Below the pieces are notes generated by a model, which did not search any database, had not been told where the DNA came from, and saw only the letters and a list, made by a program, of their open reading frames with translations. Of a stretch of DNA of 64,000 nucleotides, positions 45,750 through 53,959 are shown in pieces. Numbering within the stretch: position 1 is the first letter of the stretch; every line of letters begins with the position of its first letter. Source of the stretch: Arenibacter certesii DSM 19833 (GTDB lineage Bacteria > Bacteroidota > Bacteroidia > Flavobacteriales > Flavobacteriaceae); assembly GCF_000429545.1 (NCBI RefSeq), contig NZ_AUCB01000003.1:124001-188000 (forward strand), in the 5' to 3' direction. The position numbers and the translations under genes were made by a program.

Positions 45750-48700
45750 TTATTCTTCAATGGTTTCTACTGTGGGTACCCCGGTAACTTTCTCTTGCAA
45801 CCATTGAAAGAGAATAAATAGAACTGGGATAATAAAAATTCCTATAACCGTACCTACTAACATTCCTCCAACAGCTCCGGTTCCAATGGCATTGTTCCCC
45901 GCAGCTCCTACGCCTTTTGCTACTACTAATGGCATTAATCCTAGGATAAAAGCAAAGGAGGTCATTAAAATAGGTCTTAATCGGGCTCTTGCACCGTCTA
46001 TGGCAGCTTCGGTAATAGATAGACCATGCTGTCTTCGCTGTATGGCAAATTCTACAATTAGAATAGCATTTTTAGCTAACAGACCAATAAGCATAATCAA
46101 AGCTATCTGGAAATAAATATTATTTTCCAAGCCTAAAAATTTAGTGGATAAATAGGCGCCCGCTACCCCAATTGGCAGAGAGAGCAATACTGCAAACGGT
46201 AATAAATAGCTTTCGTACTGTGCGGATAAAAAGAAGTAAACAAATATGATACTCAGTAAAAATATGACCCCAGACTGTCCTCCGGAAGAAATTTCCTCTC
46301 TAGTTATCCCAGAAAAGGCAATCTCATAGTTCCGTGGTAAATTCTGTTGTGCAACCTCTGTTACCGCATCAATAGCATCTCCAGAACTAAAGCCTGGACC
46401 CGCTGATCCGTTTATTGTTACCGAATTAAATAGGTTAAATCTATTTACCGTTTGGGGTCCGTAAACCCGACTTAACGTTACAAACTGCGATACAGGGGCC
46501 ATTTCCCCTTCGTTATTTCTAACATACATGCTGTGCAAGCTGTTTTCGTCCTTTCGGTCTTCTGGTTTAGCCTGTACCATTACTCTAAACTGTTTTCCGA
46601 AGCGACTGAAATCTGCGGTGTATAAGCCGCCAATATACCCTTGTAGTGTCCTTAGGATGCTACTGATCTCTACTCCCGCTTCCTTGGCTTTTGGAATATC
46701 GATATCCATTTGTAACTGTGGAAAATTGGTGCTAAACGAATTGGAAGCATAGCCAATTTCGGGTCTTTGTGTAAGTGCTGCGGCAAATCCGTTCGCTATG
46801 GTGTCTAACGCCTTTAGGCTCCCTGCAGCACGGTCTAAAATCTGAACCTCAAATCCATCTGAAGCCCCAAACCCTGGGATACTTGGAGGTGCGAAGAATA
46901 TTATATTCGCATCTGTAATATGCCCAGTTTTAGCAAATAATTGCTGAATAATGGATTCTGAAGAAGTTTCATCAGTTGTTCGCTTATCAAAATCTTCTAA
47001 CAGGATAAAGCCCATTCCATAGGAGCTGCCTGCTCCGGAAAAGAAATTTCGACCCCCTTGTAAAGATGCAGATCTTACTCCTTCGATAGATTCAATAGCT
47101 TTATAAATGTCTTCGGTAATACTGAAGGTACGGTCCAAAGAGGAACCTTGGGGAAGTTCCATGTTCATAAAAATTACGCCCCTATCCTCAGAAGGAACAA
47201 AACCTGTTGGGGTAGTGCTATTGGCCCACCATATGCCAAATACGGAGACTAAAAGAATGATTACGGTTACCCAACTATTCTTTACTAAGAACCTTAGGGA
47301 CTTAACATACTTGTGAGTGGTTGCTTCAAAACCTGCGTTGAAAGCGGTATAGAACCTTGTTACAATAGTTTTCTTCTTTTCACCTTCCTTCTTAGGCGGT
47401 TTAAGGAAAATAGCACATAATGCCGGACTTAATGTTAACGCGTTAACAGCAGAAATTAAGATAGCAATCAAGAGAGTCACCCCAAATTGTTCATAAAATA
47501 CCCCAGATGGACCTTGAATAAAGGTAATAGGGATAAAAACCGCTGCCATTACCAAAGTAATAGAAACAATGGCGCCACTAATTTCATTCATAGCACTCAA
47601 AGAGGCCTTTTTTGCTGAAGTGTACCCATCCTCTAGTTTGGCATGTACCGCTTCTACCACTACAATAGCATCATCTACTACAATACCGATGGCCAAAAGA
47701 AGTGCGAAAAGAGTTAAAAGGTTTAAGGAGTAGCCCAGGAGATTAAGGAAGAAAAAGGTTCCTATAATAGAAACTGGTACTGCTATTGCTGGAATTAAAG
47801 TTGATTTAAAATCTTGAAGGAATAAGAAAACCACTAAGAAAACCAATAAAAAGGCCTCTATTAGCGTCACTTGCACCTTGGTCATAGATGCCGTTAGGAA
47901 TTTATTGGTGTCGAAGTTTACAACATAGTCTACCCCTGAAGGGAATCCTTCTTTTAACTCATCCATTTTCTCATAGATTTGCTCTATGATCTGCTGTGCA
48001 TTAGATCCTGGAGTTTGGAAAATTCCAAAACCTACTCCGGGATAGCCTCTTGCGCGACCAATGGAAGTATAGGAAAATGCATCTAACTCTACTTTGGCTA
48101 CATCACTTAGTTTTAGAAACTGACCATTACCCAAAGATTTAATAATTATATTCTGATACTCTTCAGCGGTCTTATACCTTCCTTTGTATTTAATAACATA
48201 CTCAAACGCTTCCCCGGAGTTTTGCCCAAGGGATCCGGCAGCAGCTTCCATACTTTGCTCTCCAATGGCTTGGGTGACATCGGTCACGGTTAAATTATAC
48301 GCGGTTAGCTTTACGGGATCTAACCATACGCGCATGGCGTAATCCTTGCCCCCAAAAACATTTACATCACCCACCCCTTTAATACGTTGCAATTCTGGTT
48401 TGACGTTAATGTTGAGATAGTTCTGTATAAAGGTCTCATCATAATCGGGATTGGTAGAATATAGGGACGCGTACATTAGCGCCGAGCTTTGTCGTTTTTG
48501 GGTTATTACTCCAGATCGGATAACCTCTGCAGGTAACAGTGCATTGGCACGAGCTACTCGGTTTTGTACGTTTACAGCAGCAATATCAGGATCTACGCCT
48601 TGTTCAAAATATACCGTAATACTCGCACTACCTGTGTTACTTGCTGTGGAGGTAATATAGGTCATGTCCTCTACCCCGTTGATCTGTTCCTCTATAGGAA

Positions 48701-48887
48701 CAATGACACTCTCTAAGATGGTTTCCGCATTTGCTCCTGGGTAACTGGCAGATACTTGTACAGTAGGTGGTGCAATATCCGGGTATTGGGTCACTGGTAA
48801 AGTGAGTAATCCCAAACCACCTAATAATAATAGGATTATAGATATAACGGTGGAAAGTACAGGCCTTTCTATGAATGTTTTTAGCAT
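45750..48887 (-). CDS. RND multidrug efflux transporter, HAE1/AcrB type
   Basis: The 1,045-aa inner-membrane pump has twelve predicted membrane helices in two similar halves, each with a large periplasmic loop. The start MLKTFIERPVLSTVISIILL, GIVVDDAIVVVEAVHAKLED (proton-relay Asp pair in helix 4) and the C-terminal MLIGLLAKNAILIVEFA are typical of HAE1 pumps. It takes hydrophobic compounds from the periplasm and membrane using the proton gradient. Its adaptor gene lies 6 bp upstream and its exit duct 15 bp downstream. Confidence 0.95.
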   Translation of the reverse strand: MLKTFIERPVLSTVISIILLLLGGLGLLTLPVTQYPDIAPPTVQVSASYPGANAETILESVIVPIEEQINGVEDMTYITSTASNTGSASITVYFEQGVDPDIAAVNVQNRVARANALLPAEVIRSGVITQKRQSSALMYASLYSTNPDYDETFIQNYLNINVKPELQRIKGVGDVNVFGGKDYAMRVWLDPVKLTAYNLTVTDVTQAIGEQSMEAAAGSLGQNSGEAFEYVIKYKGRYKTAEEYQNIIIKSLGNGQFLKLSDVAKVELDAFSYTSIGRARGYPGVGFGIFQTPGSNAQQIIEQIYEKMDELKEGFPSGVDYVVNFDTNKFLTASMTKVQVTLIEAFLLVFLVVFLFLQDFKSTLIPAIAVPVSIIGTFFFLNLLGYSLNLLTLFALLLAIGIVVDDAIVVVEAVHAKLEDGYTSAKKASLSAMNEISGAIVSITLVMAAVFIPITFIQGPSGVFYEQFGVTLLIAILISAVNALTLSPALCAIFLKPPKKEGEKKKTIVTRFYTAFNAGFEATTHKYVKSLRFLVKNSWVTVIILLVSVFGIWWANSTTPTGFVPSEDRGVIFMNMELPQGSSLDRTFSITEDIYKAIESIEGVRSASLQGGRNFFSGAGSSYGMGFILLEDFDKRTTDETSSESIIQQLFAKTGHITDANIIFFAPPSIPGFGASDGFEVQILDRAAGSLKALDTIANGFAAALTQRPEIGYASNSFSTNFPQLQMDIDIPKAKEAGVEISSILRTLQGYIGGLYTADFSRFGKQFRVMVQAKPEDRKDENSLHSMYVRNNEGEMAPVSQFVTLSRVYGPQTVNRFNLFNSVTINGSAGPGFSSGDAIDAVTEVAQQNLPRNYEIAFSGITREEISSGGQSGVIFLLSIIFVYFFLSAQYESYLLPFAVLLSLPIGVAGAYLSTKFLGLENNIYFQIALIMLIGLLAKNAILIVEFAIQRRQHGLSITEAAIDGARARLRPILMTSFAFILGLMPLVVAKGVGAAGNNAIGTGAVGGMLVGTVIGIFIIPVLFILFQWLQEKVTGVPTVETIEE

Positions 48888-48893
48888 GCTGAC

Positions 48894-50003
48894 TTATTTA
48901 AAAACAGGATTGAAAGAATATATAATGCTGTCCAAACTGGTGGGTTGTGGTATAATTTTTTGCCCTGGCCTAACTTTGCCAAGTCCGTTTGCCAATATCT
49001 GCACTCCCTCTTCCAGTCCTTCTATGGCCGATATACCATTTACTGCAGCCGTAAGGGTGATAGACTTTGGTACTAAGGAATCGCCTTGTACTAGGTATAC
49101 AAATTTTTTCCCTTGTTGTTCATAGGTTGATAAGGTAGGGATCACTAAAACATCGTTCAATTTGTTAGGTAGAATAATGCTACCGCTACTACCGTTTCTT
49201 AATAGCCCTTGTGGATTGGGGAAAGTTGCTCTAAATGTTACTGTTCCGGTATTAGTGTTGATCTCACCACTAATAGTCTCTATTTTTCCTTTATGTTCAT
49301 ATATAGAGCCATCTGCAAGAATTAATTGCACGTCCGACATGTTTTTCGCTTTCTCTTCCATAGTATTTCCTTCAACGTCTCTTAGAAAGCTAATAAGGTC
49401 TTTTTCGTTCATGGAGAAAAATGCATAAACCCGTTCTATACTAGAAACGGTGGTCAATGGCACAGCATCTTGGGCACTCACCAGATTTCCTTTTCTAAAT
49501 GGTATTGAACCCACAACTCCATCTACTGGACTTTTTATTTGGGCATAACCAATATTGGCGGCTATACTTTGATAATTACTTTTGGCCTGTTCTAGGTTGG
49601 CCTTAGCGGTTTCTAGTTGGACACTGCTAATAATATTTTTTTCTACCAAAGGACGTAATTTATTCAACTCTACCTGAGCAGAATTTATTCTTGCCTTTGC
49701 GGCACCAGCATCCTGAGTTAGGGATTGGGTTTCCAAAGTAAACATTAACTGCCCCTTTTTTACCTCCTGTCCTTCGTCTACTAAAACCTCCTGAATATAA
49801 CCAGCAACCTTGGCGCGAACCTTACTATTTACCATCCCCTCTATACTGGCTGGATATTTGGTGAAATTGTCTACCGATCTTCTTTCTACCTTTATGGTAG
49901 GGTAAGGGGCAGCAGAGGCAGCCTGTATAGGTTGTTCCTTTTCTCCACAACCAATAAATAAGGTAATGCTAAGGATTATGGGTGCAATTAATAATTTTTT
50001 CAT
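48894..50003 (-). CDS. RND efflux periplasmic adaptor (AcrA/MexA type), lipoprotein
   Basis: The 369-aa protein has lipobox FIGC (Cys19). The membrane-fusion-protein layout is clear: first half-lipoyl motif (VAGYIQEVLVDEGQEVKKGQ, about 67-86), a coiled-coil hairpin (about 100-145), second half-lipoyl (AQIKSPVDGVVGSIPFRKG), then beta-barrel and membrane-proximal domains. It joins the AcrB-type pump to the TolC-type duct. Its start overlaps the stop of the regulator gene by 4 bp (ATGA), so the regulator and pump are translationally coupled. Confidence 0.93.
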   Translation of the reverse strand: MKKLLIAPIILSITLFIGCGEKEQPIQAASAAPYPTIKVERRSVDNFTKYPASIEGMVNSKVRAKVAGYIQEVLVDEGQEVKKGQLMFTLETQSLTQDAGAAKARINSAQVELNKLRPLVEKNIISSVQLETAKANLEQAKSNYQSIAANIGYAQIKSPVDGVVGSIPFRKGNLVSAQDAVPLTTVSSIERVYAFFSMNEKDLISFLRDVEGNTMEEKAKNMSDVQLILADGSIYEHKGKIETISGEINTNTGTVTFRATFPNPQGLLRNGSSGSIILPNKLNDVLVIPTLSTYEQQGKKFVYLVQGDSLVPKSITLTAAVNGISAIEGLEEGVQILANGLGKVRPGQKIIPQPTSLDSIIYSFNPVFK

Positions 50004-50503
50004 TTGGAATTGGAGTTAACGGTAATTTTTAAATTTTCTTTGAGTTGGTTCAAATTTTCAATAAAATATTCAGCAAGCTTTGCATACGTTTTAGTATAGT
50101 GTAGGCCCGGCATATCCTCCTGGGAGTTGGAGTTAATTTTAAGCAGGTTTTTTTTAAATTTATAAACCTTTAGATGCATCTCTTTCTCTGTCTCCCATTG
50201 CTCAATTTTCTTGTCTAATTGTTCGAAAATATCATTGGGAGATATTTTAAAATAGCGTTTACGGTCCCCAGGTTTAGTAAAGTAGATAATTCGCCCAGTG
50301 GCTTGTAACAGTTGTAAGTTAGTAGAGATAGAACTTTTACTGGCAAAAAGGCCCTCAACAAAGTCATCAAAAGAAATGCCTTCTTGATCGGTAAGAATCA
50401 ACATAGCGAAGATTCTGGCAGCTAGGGGAGGTAATATTTTGTTGTTTTCAAAATATACGCCAAGCTCCTCAATTAATTGATTTTTCTCTAGGTCGGTTGC
50501 CAA
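50000..50503 (-). CDS. GbsR/MarR-type transcriptional regulator of the efflux operon
   Basis: The 167-aa protein has a winged helix-turn-helix at about 40-100 (SKSSISTNLQLLQATG is the recognition helix, YFTKPGDRKRYFKI the wing) and a C-terminal helical dimerisation part. This is the GbsR branch of the MarR superfamily. The start is a TTG at 50503: there is no upstream start before a stop codon, and the next ATG is 33 codons later, inside the fold. It is the first gene of the efflux operon and overlaps acrA by 4 bp. A palindrome directly upstream suggests it represses its own operon. Confidence 0.85.
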   Translation of the reverse strand: MATDLEKNQLIEELGVYFENNKILPPLAARIFAMLILTDQEGISFDDFVEGLFASKSSISTNLQLLQATGRIIYFTKPGDRKRYFKISPNDIFEQLDKKIEQWETEKEMHLKVYKFKKNLLKINSNSQEDMPGLHYTKTYAKLAEYFIENLNQLKENLKITVNSNSK

Positions 50504-50505
50504 AC

Positions 50506-50531
50506 TTGTAAATTCAAAAGTAATTTTACAA
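50506..50531 (-). promoter_or_regulatory. Palindromic operator candidate upstream of the efflux operon
   Basis: TTGTAAA (50506-50512) and TTTACAA (50525-50531) form a perfect seven-base inverted repeat with centres 19 bp apart, extended by AT-rich flanks. It begins 3 bp before the regulator start codon. The size and symmetry fit a MarR-type dimer site, but binding is not shown. Confidence 0.5.
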
Positions 50532-50619
50532 ACTTAGCATTGGTTCTGAATAAAGAGAACCGCTAAAGCGTTAATTATTAGTTAAAAATGAGGAAGCGTC
50601 TCAGGCAAGGTCTTGGAAA

Positions 50620-51015
50620 TTATTTTGCCAGTACGCCATCAACTTCCATTACGGGCAAAGAGGTGAAATTATTTTCTTTTATCGTGTTCTTCTCAAAAAC
50701 AAACCTTTTTTCGTAAAGTTTATTGTCCGCGAAATAGGTGACAAAAAATTCGTTGTTAAAGGCGAGTATCCCTTCTTGCAACATCTCTATTTTTTTAATC
50801 GCTTTAGCAGGGATATCTCCTAAACCATGTCTCATTGTGGAGGTTTTATGATCTCCTTCATAACCTGTAGATACTGCGATTACGGCTTCAATTGAGGTCT
50901 CTCGATCGTTTATAATGTATGCATTCCAGTTTTTTACCAAGAATTCTTCATTCCACTCATGTACTACTGCTACGTATACCTTTTTAGAAACTGGAATTTC
51001 TATGTCCTTTTTCAC
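50620..51015 (-). CDS. Conserved hypothetical protein next to pheS
   Basis: I do not recognise a domain in this 131-aa protein. It has no signal peptide, membrane segment or enzyme motif. It starts with DIEIPVSKKVYVAVVHEWNE and has alternating hydrophobic and charged residues, which suggests a small cytoplasmic alpha/beta fold. Codon usage looks like that of its neighbours, so it is probably a real gene. It lies 47 bp after the pheS stop on the same strand and may be co-transcribed with it. It is 116 bp downstream from the efflux regulator start and clearly not part of that operon's coding order. Confidence 0.7.
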   Translation of the reverse strand: MKKDIEIPVSKKVYVAVVHEWNEEFLVKNWNAYIINDRETSIEAVIAVSTGYEGDHKTSTMRHGLGDIPAKAIKKIEMLQEGILAFNNEFFVTYFADNKLYEKRFVFEKNTIKENNFTSLPVMEVDGVLAK

Positions 51016-51062
51016 TATTAAATGCGTTTTAAATTAGATGATCTCTACGTGAGTCCTTAAAA

Positions 51063-52082
51063 TTAAAGGGCGCTTTTAAATTGCTCCAAAAATCGCAAGT
51101 CGTTCTCACTCAATAATCGAATGTCCGAAATTTGGTGCAATAAGAGGGCAATACGGTCTATTCCCATGCCAAAGGCAAATCCGGAGAACTCATTGGCATC
51201 TATTCCACAATTAGTAAGGACATTTGGATCTACCATACCACATCCCATAATCTCTAACCAACCTGTACCTTTGGTCATCCTATAATCTGCTTCTGTTTCC
51301 AAGCCCCAATAAACATCTACTTCAGCGCTGGGTTCCGTGAAAGGAAAATAGGAGGGACGAAGTCGGATTTCAGATTTTCCAAAGAGTTCCGTGGTAAAGA
51401 ATTGTAGGGTCTGCTTTAAATCAGCAAAAGAGACGTCCTTGTCTATGTAAAGACCTTCTATCTGATGGAAGAAACAGTGAGATCTTGCCGATATGGCCTC
51501 ATTTCTATATACTCTACCTGGAGAGATGGTCCTTATTGGAGGTTTGTTGTTCTCCATGTACCTCACCTGTACCGAAGAGGTATGGGTGCGCAACAAAATA
51601 TCTGGAGCGGTCTGTATAAAAAAGGTGTCCTGCATATCCCTTGCCGGGTGGTATTCCGGAAGGTTCAATGCTGTAAAGTTGTGCCAGTCGTCTTCTATTT
51701 CTGGTCCTTCGGAAACATTAAACCCAATTCTGGAAAATATATCAATTATCTGATTTTTAACGATGGAAATGGGGTGTCTAGAGCCTAAATTAAGTGGTTC
51801 TCCGGGACGAGTAAGATCGCCATAAACCCCATGGGCTAGCTTTTCATCCTCTAAAGCTTGCTTTAAAGTGGTTACCTTTTCAGTAACTACCGCCTTAAGT
51901 TGATTCACAATCTGTCCAAACTCCTTTTTCTGGTCGTTAGGAACATTTTTAAAATCTGAGAAAAAATGATTGAACAGTCCCTTTTTTCCTAAGTATTTTA
52001 TTCTAAACGACTCAATGGCATCCTTATCGGAGGAAGTGAATTTTTCTACTTCCGAAATATGTTCCTTTATCTGATTTATCAT
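51063..52082 (-). CDS. pheS: Phenylalanine-tRNA ligase alpha subunit
   Basis: The 339-aa subunit attaches phenylalanine to its tRNA together with PheT (not in the window). It has the N-terminal coiled coil for tRNA binding (about 1-90). Class II motif 2 is seen around [10 protein letters not shown]...[21 protein letters not shown]. Motif 3 [16 protein letters not shown] lies near the C-terminus, followed by [16 protein letters not shown], typical of PheS. A -7 box lies 40 bp upstream of the ATG. The missing pheT neighbour is common in Bacteroidota. Confidence 0.97.
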   Translation of the reverse strand: MINQIKEHISEVEKFTSSDKDAIESFRIKYLGKKGLFNHFFSDFKNVPNDQKKEFGQIVNQLKAVVTEKVTTLKQALEDEKLAHGVYGDLTRPGEPLNLGSRHPISIVKNQIIDIFSRIGFNVSEGPEIEDDWHNFTALNLPEYHPARDMQDTFFIQTAPDILLRTHTSSVQVRYMENNKPPIRTISPGRVYRNEAISARSHCFFHQIEGLYIDKDVSFADLKQTLQFFTTELFGKSEIRLRPSYFPFTEPSAEVDVYWGLETEADYRMTKGTGWLEIMGCGMVDPNVLTNCGIDANEFSGFAFGMGIDRIALLLHQISDIRLLSENDLRFLEQFKSAL

Positions 52083-52122
52083 GGCAATGGTATGGCTTGG
52101 ATTCTCCTCAAAAATTGAACCG

Positions 52123-52130
52123 CAAATTTA
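52123..52130 (-). promoter_or_regulatory. -7 promoter element of pheS
   Basis: On the minus strand this reads TAAATTTG, an exact TAnnTTTG match, 40 bp before the pheS start. A TTG lies 13 bp further upstream, which is closer than the usual spacing. Confidence 0.45.
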
Positions 52131-52322
52131 AAACTTTTATACCAAGCCACGAATAGATTTTATCTAAATATATTCTCCGAGGAACCTCGGGGAACATTAA
52201 GCACCTATTTAAATAGAAGTACCCAATAGAAATTGGTGGATTAGTTTGACTTTATTTATGGCTAGAGTAGTTTATGCTTTGAAGGGTAAGTCCTTATAAT
52301 GCCCTTTTTATCAAGTCGATTA

Positions 52323-52952
52323 TTAATCTAGTCGATAGATTTCCATAATGTTATTTAGAATACCCTTAAAATCTATCTTTAAGTCTATCAGTTTCCCCGT
52401 TTTTATATCAAAAACCCAACCGTGTACAATTAGATTACGATCTCTATAGGCCCTTTGTACCGCTGCAGTCTTAATAAGGTTAATACATTGCTCCTGTACA
52501 TTTAACTCCACTAAACGATTGTATTTATCCTCTTCGTTTTCAATAGCGTTCAATTCATTTCTGTGTTGCCTATAAACATCCCTAATATTTCTTAGCCATG
52601 GGTTTAGAATACCAAGGTCTGCTGACTGCATAGCCGCTTTAACGCCCCCACAGGCATAATGGCCACAAACAACAATATTGTTGACCTTAAGGTGGTCTAC
52701 TGCATAGTTTACCACGGACATAACATTGAGGTCTATACTGATTACCATATTGGCAATATTTCTGTGTACAAAGACTTCGCCAGGTCCCAAGCCCATCAAT
52801 TCCTCGGTAGTCACCCTACTGTCCGAACATCCTATATAAAGAATATCAGGTTTTTGACCTCTTTCCAAATCATTAAAGAATTCTGGGTTGCCTTCCAGTT
52901 TATCCTTAATCCATTGTTCGTTGTTTTTGAAGACTTTATCTAGGCTATCCAT
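52323..52952 (-). CDS. can: Beta-class carbonic anhydrase
   Basis: The 209-aa zinc enzyme interconverts carbon dioxide and bicarbonate. The zinc ligands and catalytic dyad are Cys42, Asp44-Arg46 (GCSDSRV), His98 and Cys101 (CGHYACGGV). VHRNIANMV is also typical. There is no signal peptide, so it is cytoplasmic and probably supplies bicarbonate for carboxylases. It stands alone, with 240 bp on each side free of genes. Confidence 0.94.
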   Translation of the reverse strand: MDSLDKVFKNNEQWIKDKLEGNPEFFNDLERGQKPDILYIGCSDSRVTTEELMGLGPGEVFVHRNIANMVISIDLNVMSVVNYAVDHLKVNNIVVCGHYACGGVKAAMQSADLGILNPWLRNIRDVYRQHRNELNAIENEEDKYNRLVELNVQEQCINLIKTAAVQRAYRDRNLIVHGWVFDIKTGKLIDLKIDFKGILNNIMEIYRLD

Positions 52953-53092
52953 CTGTTGCTTTTAATACGGAGGTAAAATACCAACTGCGACTAATCGCCA
53001 ATTGAAAATAGGTATAATCCGATTGCGATTTCTGGATCGCAAGATAATTATAAAATAATAGGGAAATCTACCTTTGTATCCAATTTTCGGTA

Positions 53093-53120
53093 AAATTTTA
53101 ATCCATTCGTATTAAAATTT
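53093..53120. repeat. AT-rich inverted repeat downstream of batE
   Basis: AAATTTTAAT (53093-53102) and ATTAAAATTT (53111-53120) are perfect inverted copies with an 8-base loop. It lies about 80 bp after the batE stop and upstream of the carbonic anhydrase gene. It could be a weak terminator or a protein-binding site; the sequence does not decide. Confidence 0.4.
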
Positions 53121-53197
53121 AGATCCATAAGATTAAAAAATCAGTGGTGAATATGGTGATATAAATGCTTAATACGGCTTTTAAGTTTGGATAAGCA

Positions 53198-53956
53198 CTA
53201 GAAATCCTTTAGTTCCCTGATCTCTGTGGATAAGACCCAGCCTGTTTTACCGTCTGCTATTTCAATTTTTTTCCATCCGTCTAATTGATCAACTACTTCC
53301 ACCTTTGTCCCAGCATGTAAATTAAATATTGCCTGACTCCTGTTATTGGGTTCAGATTTAATTGGCGCTTGTTCCACATATATTATGGCAGGTTTTTCAG
53401 AATTAAACCTTTTGTACTGAACATAGGCTAGCGTAGCTGCAATGAGGGTGAAAATAAGAAATATAAGGCTACTGATAAATGCGATTCGCTTTTGGGTAGC
53501 AAATCTAAAATAATAAAAAGCAATATAAAGACCTACAAATAAGAACATAAACGCAATGCTCAAATATGCCCATTGATCAAAGGTCAGGTAGCCTGTAACT
53601 TTATGGTAGAATTTAGCCACCGTTGTTTGGGGTAGAGGTTCAATGGCATCCAAGGTCATGTTTCTGGCAAAAGACAAGTTATTTAAAACGTCTTGGTCCG
53701 ATGGATTTAACAACAAGGCTTTTTCGTAATAATAAATACTTGGAGCAATATCGTTAAGTTTATAATAGGTGTTGCCCAAATTAAAGTACAAGGCTGCAGA
53801 ATGCTCTCCGTTTTCTAGAATCTTTAAGTAGTTTTCCCTTGCATCTTCATATTCCCCAGCATTATAAAAAGTGGTGGCCTTTTCAAATAGTTGTTGGTTT
53901 TGGGAGTGTCCCAAAACGCCAATTATCAAGAAAAGAACTGCTAATACACGTACCAT
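53198..53956 (-). CDS. batE: BatE-like TPR and SH3 domain protein
   Basis: The 252-aa protein has a signal peptide (about 1-18) and tetratricopeptide repeats at about 20-95 (LYFNLGNTYYKLNDIAPSIY). Two membrane helices follow (about 127-148 and 156-180). A C-terminal bacterial SH3 domain covers about 190-250 (GTKVEVVDQLDGWKKIEIADGKTGWV). This is the BatE arrangement. It is the last gene of the Bat operon, 3 bp after batD. It probably binds other Bat proteins or cell-wall material at the periplasmic face. Confidence 0.88.
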   Translation of the reverse strand: MVRVLAVLFLIIGVLGHSQNQQLFEKATTFYNAGEYEDARENYLKILENGEHSAALYFNLGNTYYKLNDIAPSIYYYEKALLLNPSDQDVLNNLSFARNMTLDAIEPLPQTTVAKFYHKVTGYLTFDQWAYLSIAFMFLFVGLYIAFYYFRFATQKRIAFISSLIFLIFTLIAATLAYVQYKRFNSEKPAIIYVEQAPIKSEPNNRSQAIFNLHAGTKVEVVDQLDGWKKIEIADGKTGWVLSTEIRELKDF

Positions 53957-53959
53957 GAC

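Noticed and set aside
52178-52191. Palindrome CCGAGGAACCTCGG upstream of pheS
   Set aside because: It has a two-base centre and no T run, so it is not a terminator. It is too short to call an operator without other copies.
53069-53076. TACCTTTG on the plus strand, an exact -7 match
   Set aside because: No plus-strand gene follows, as batE and the carbonic anhydrase gene are on the minus strand, and no -33 box accompanies it. Probably a chance match.
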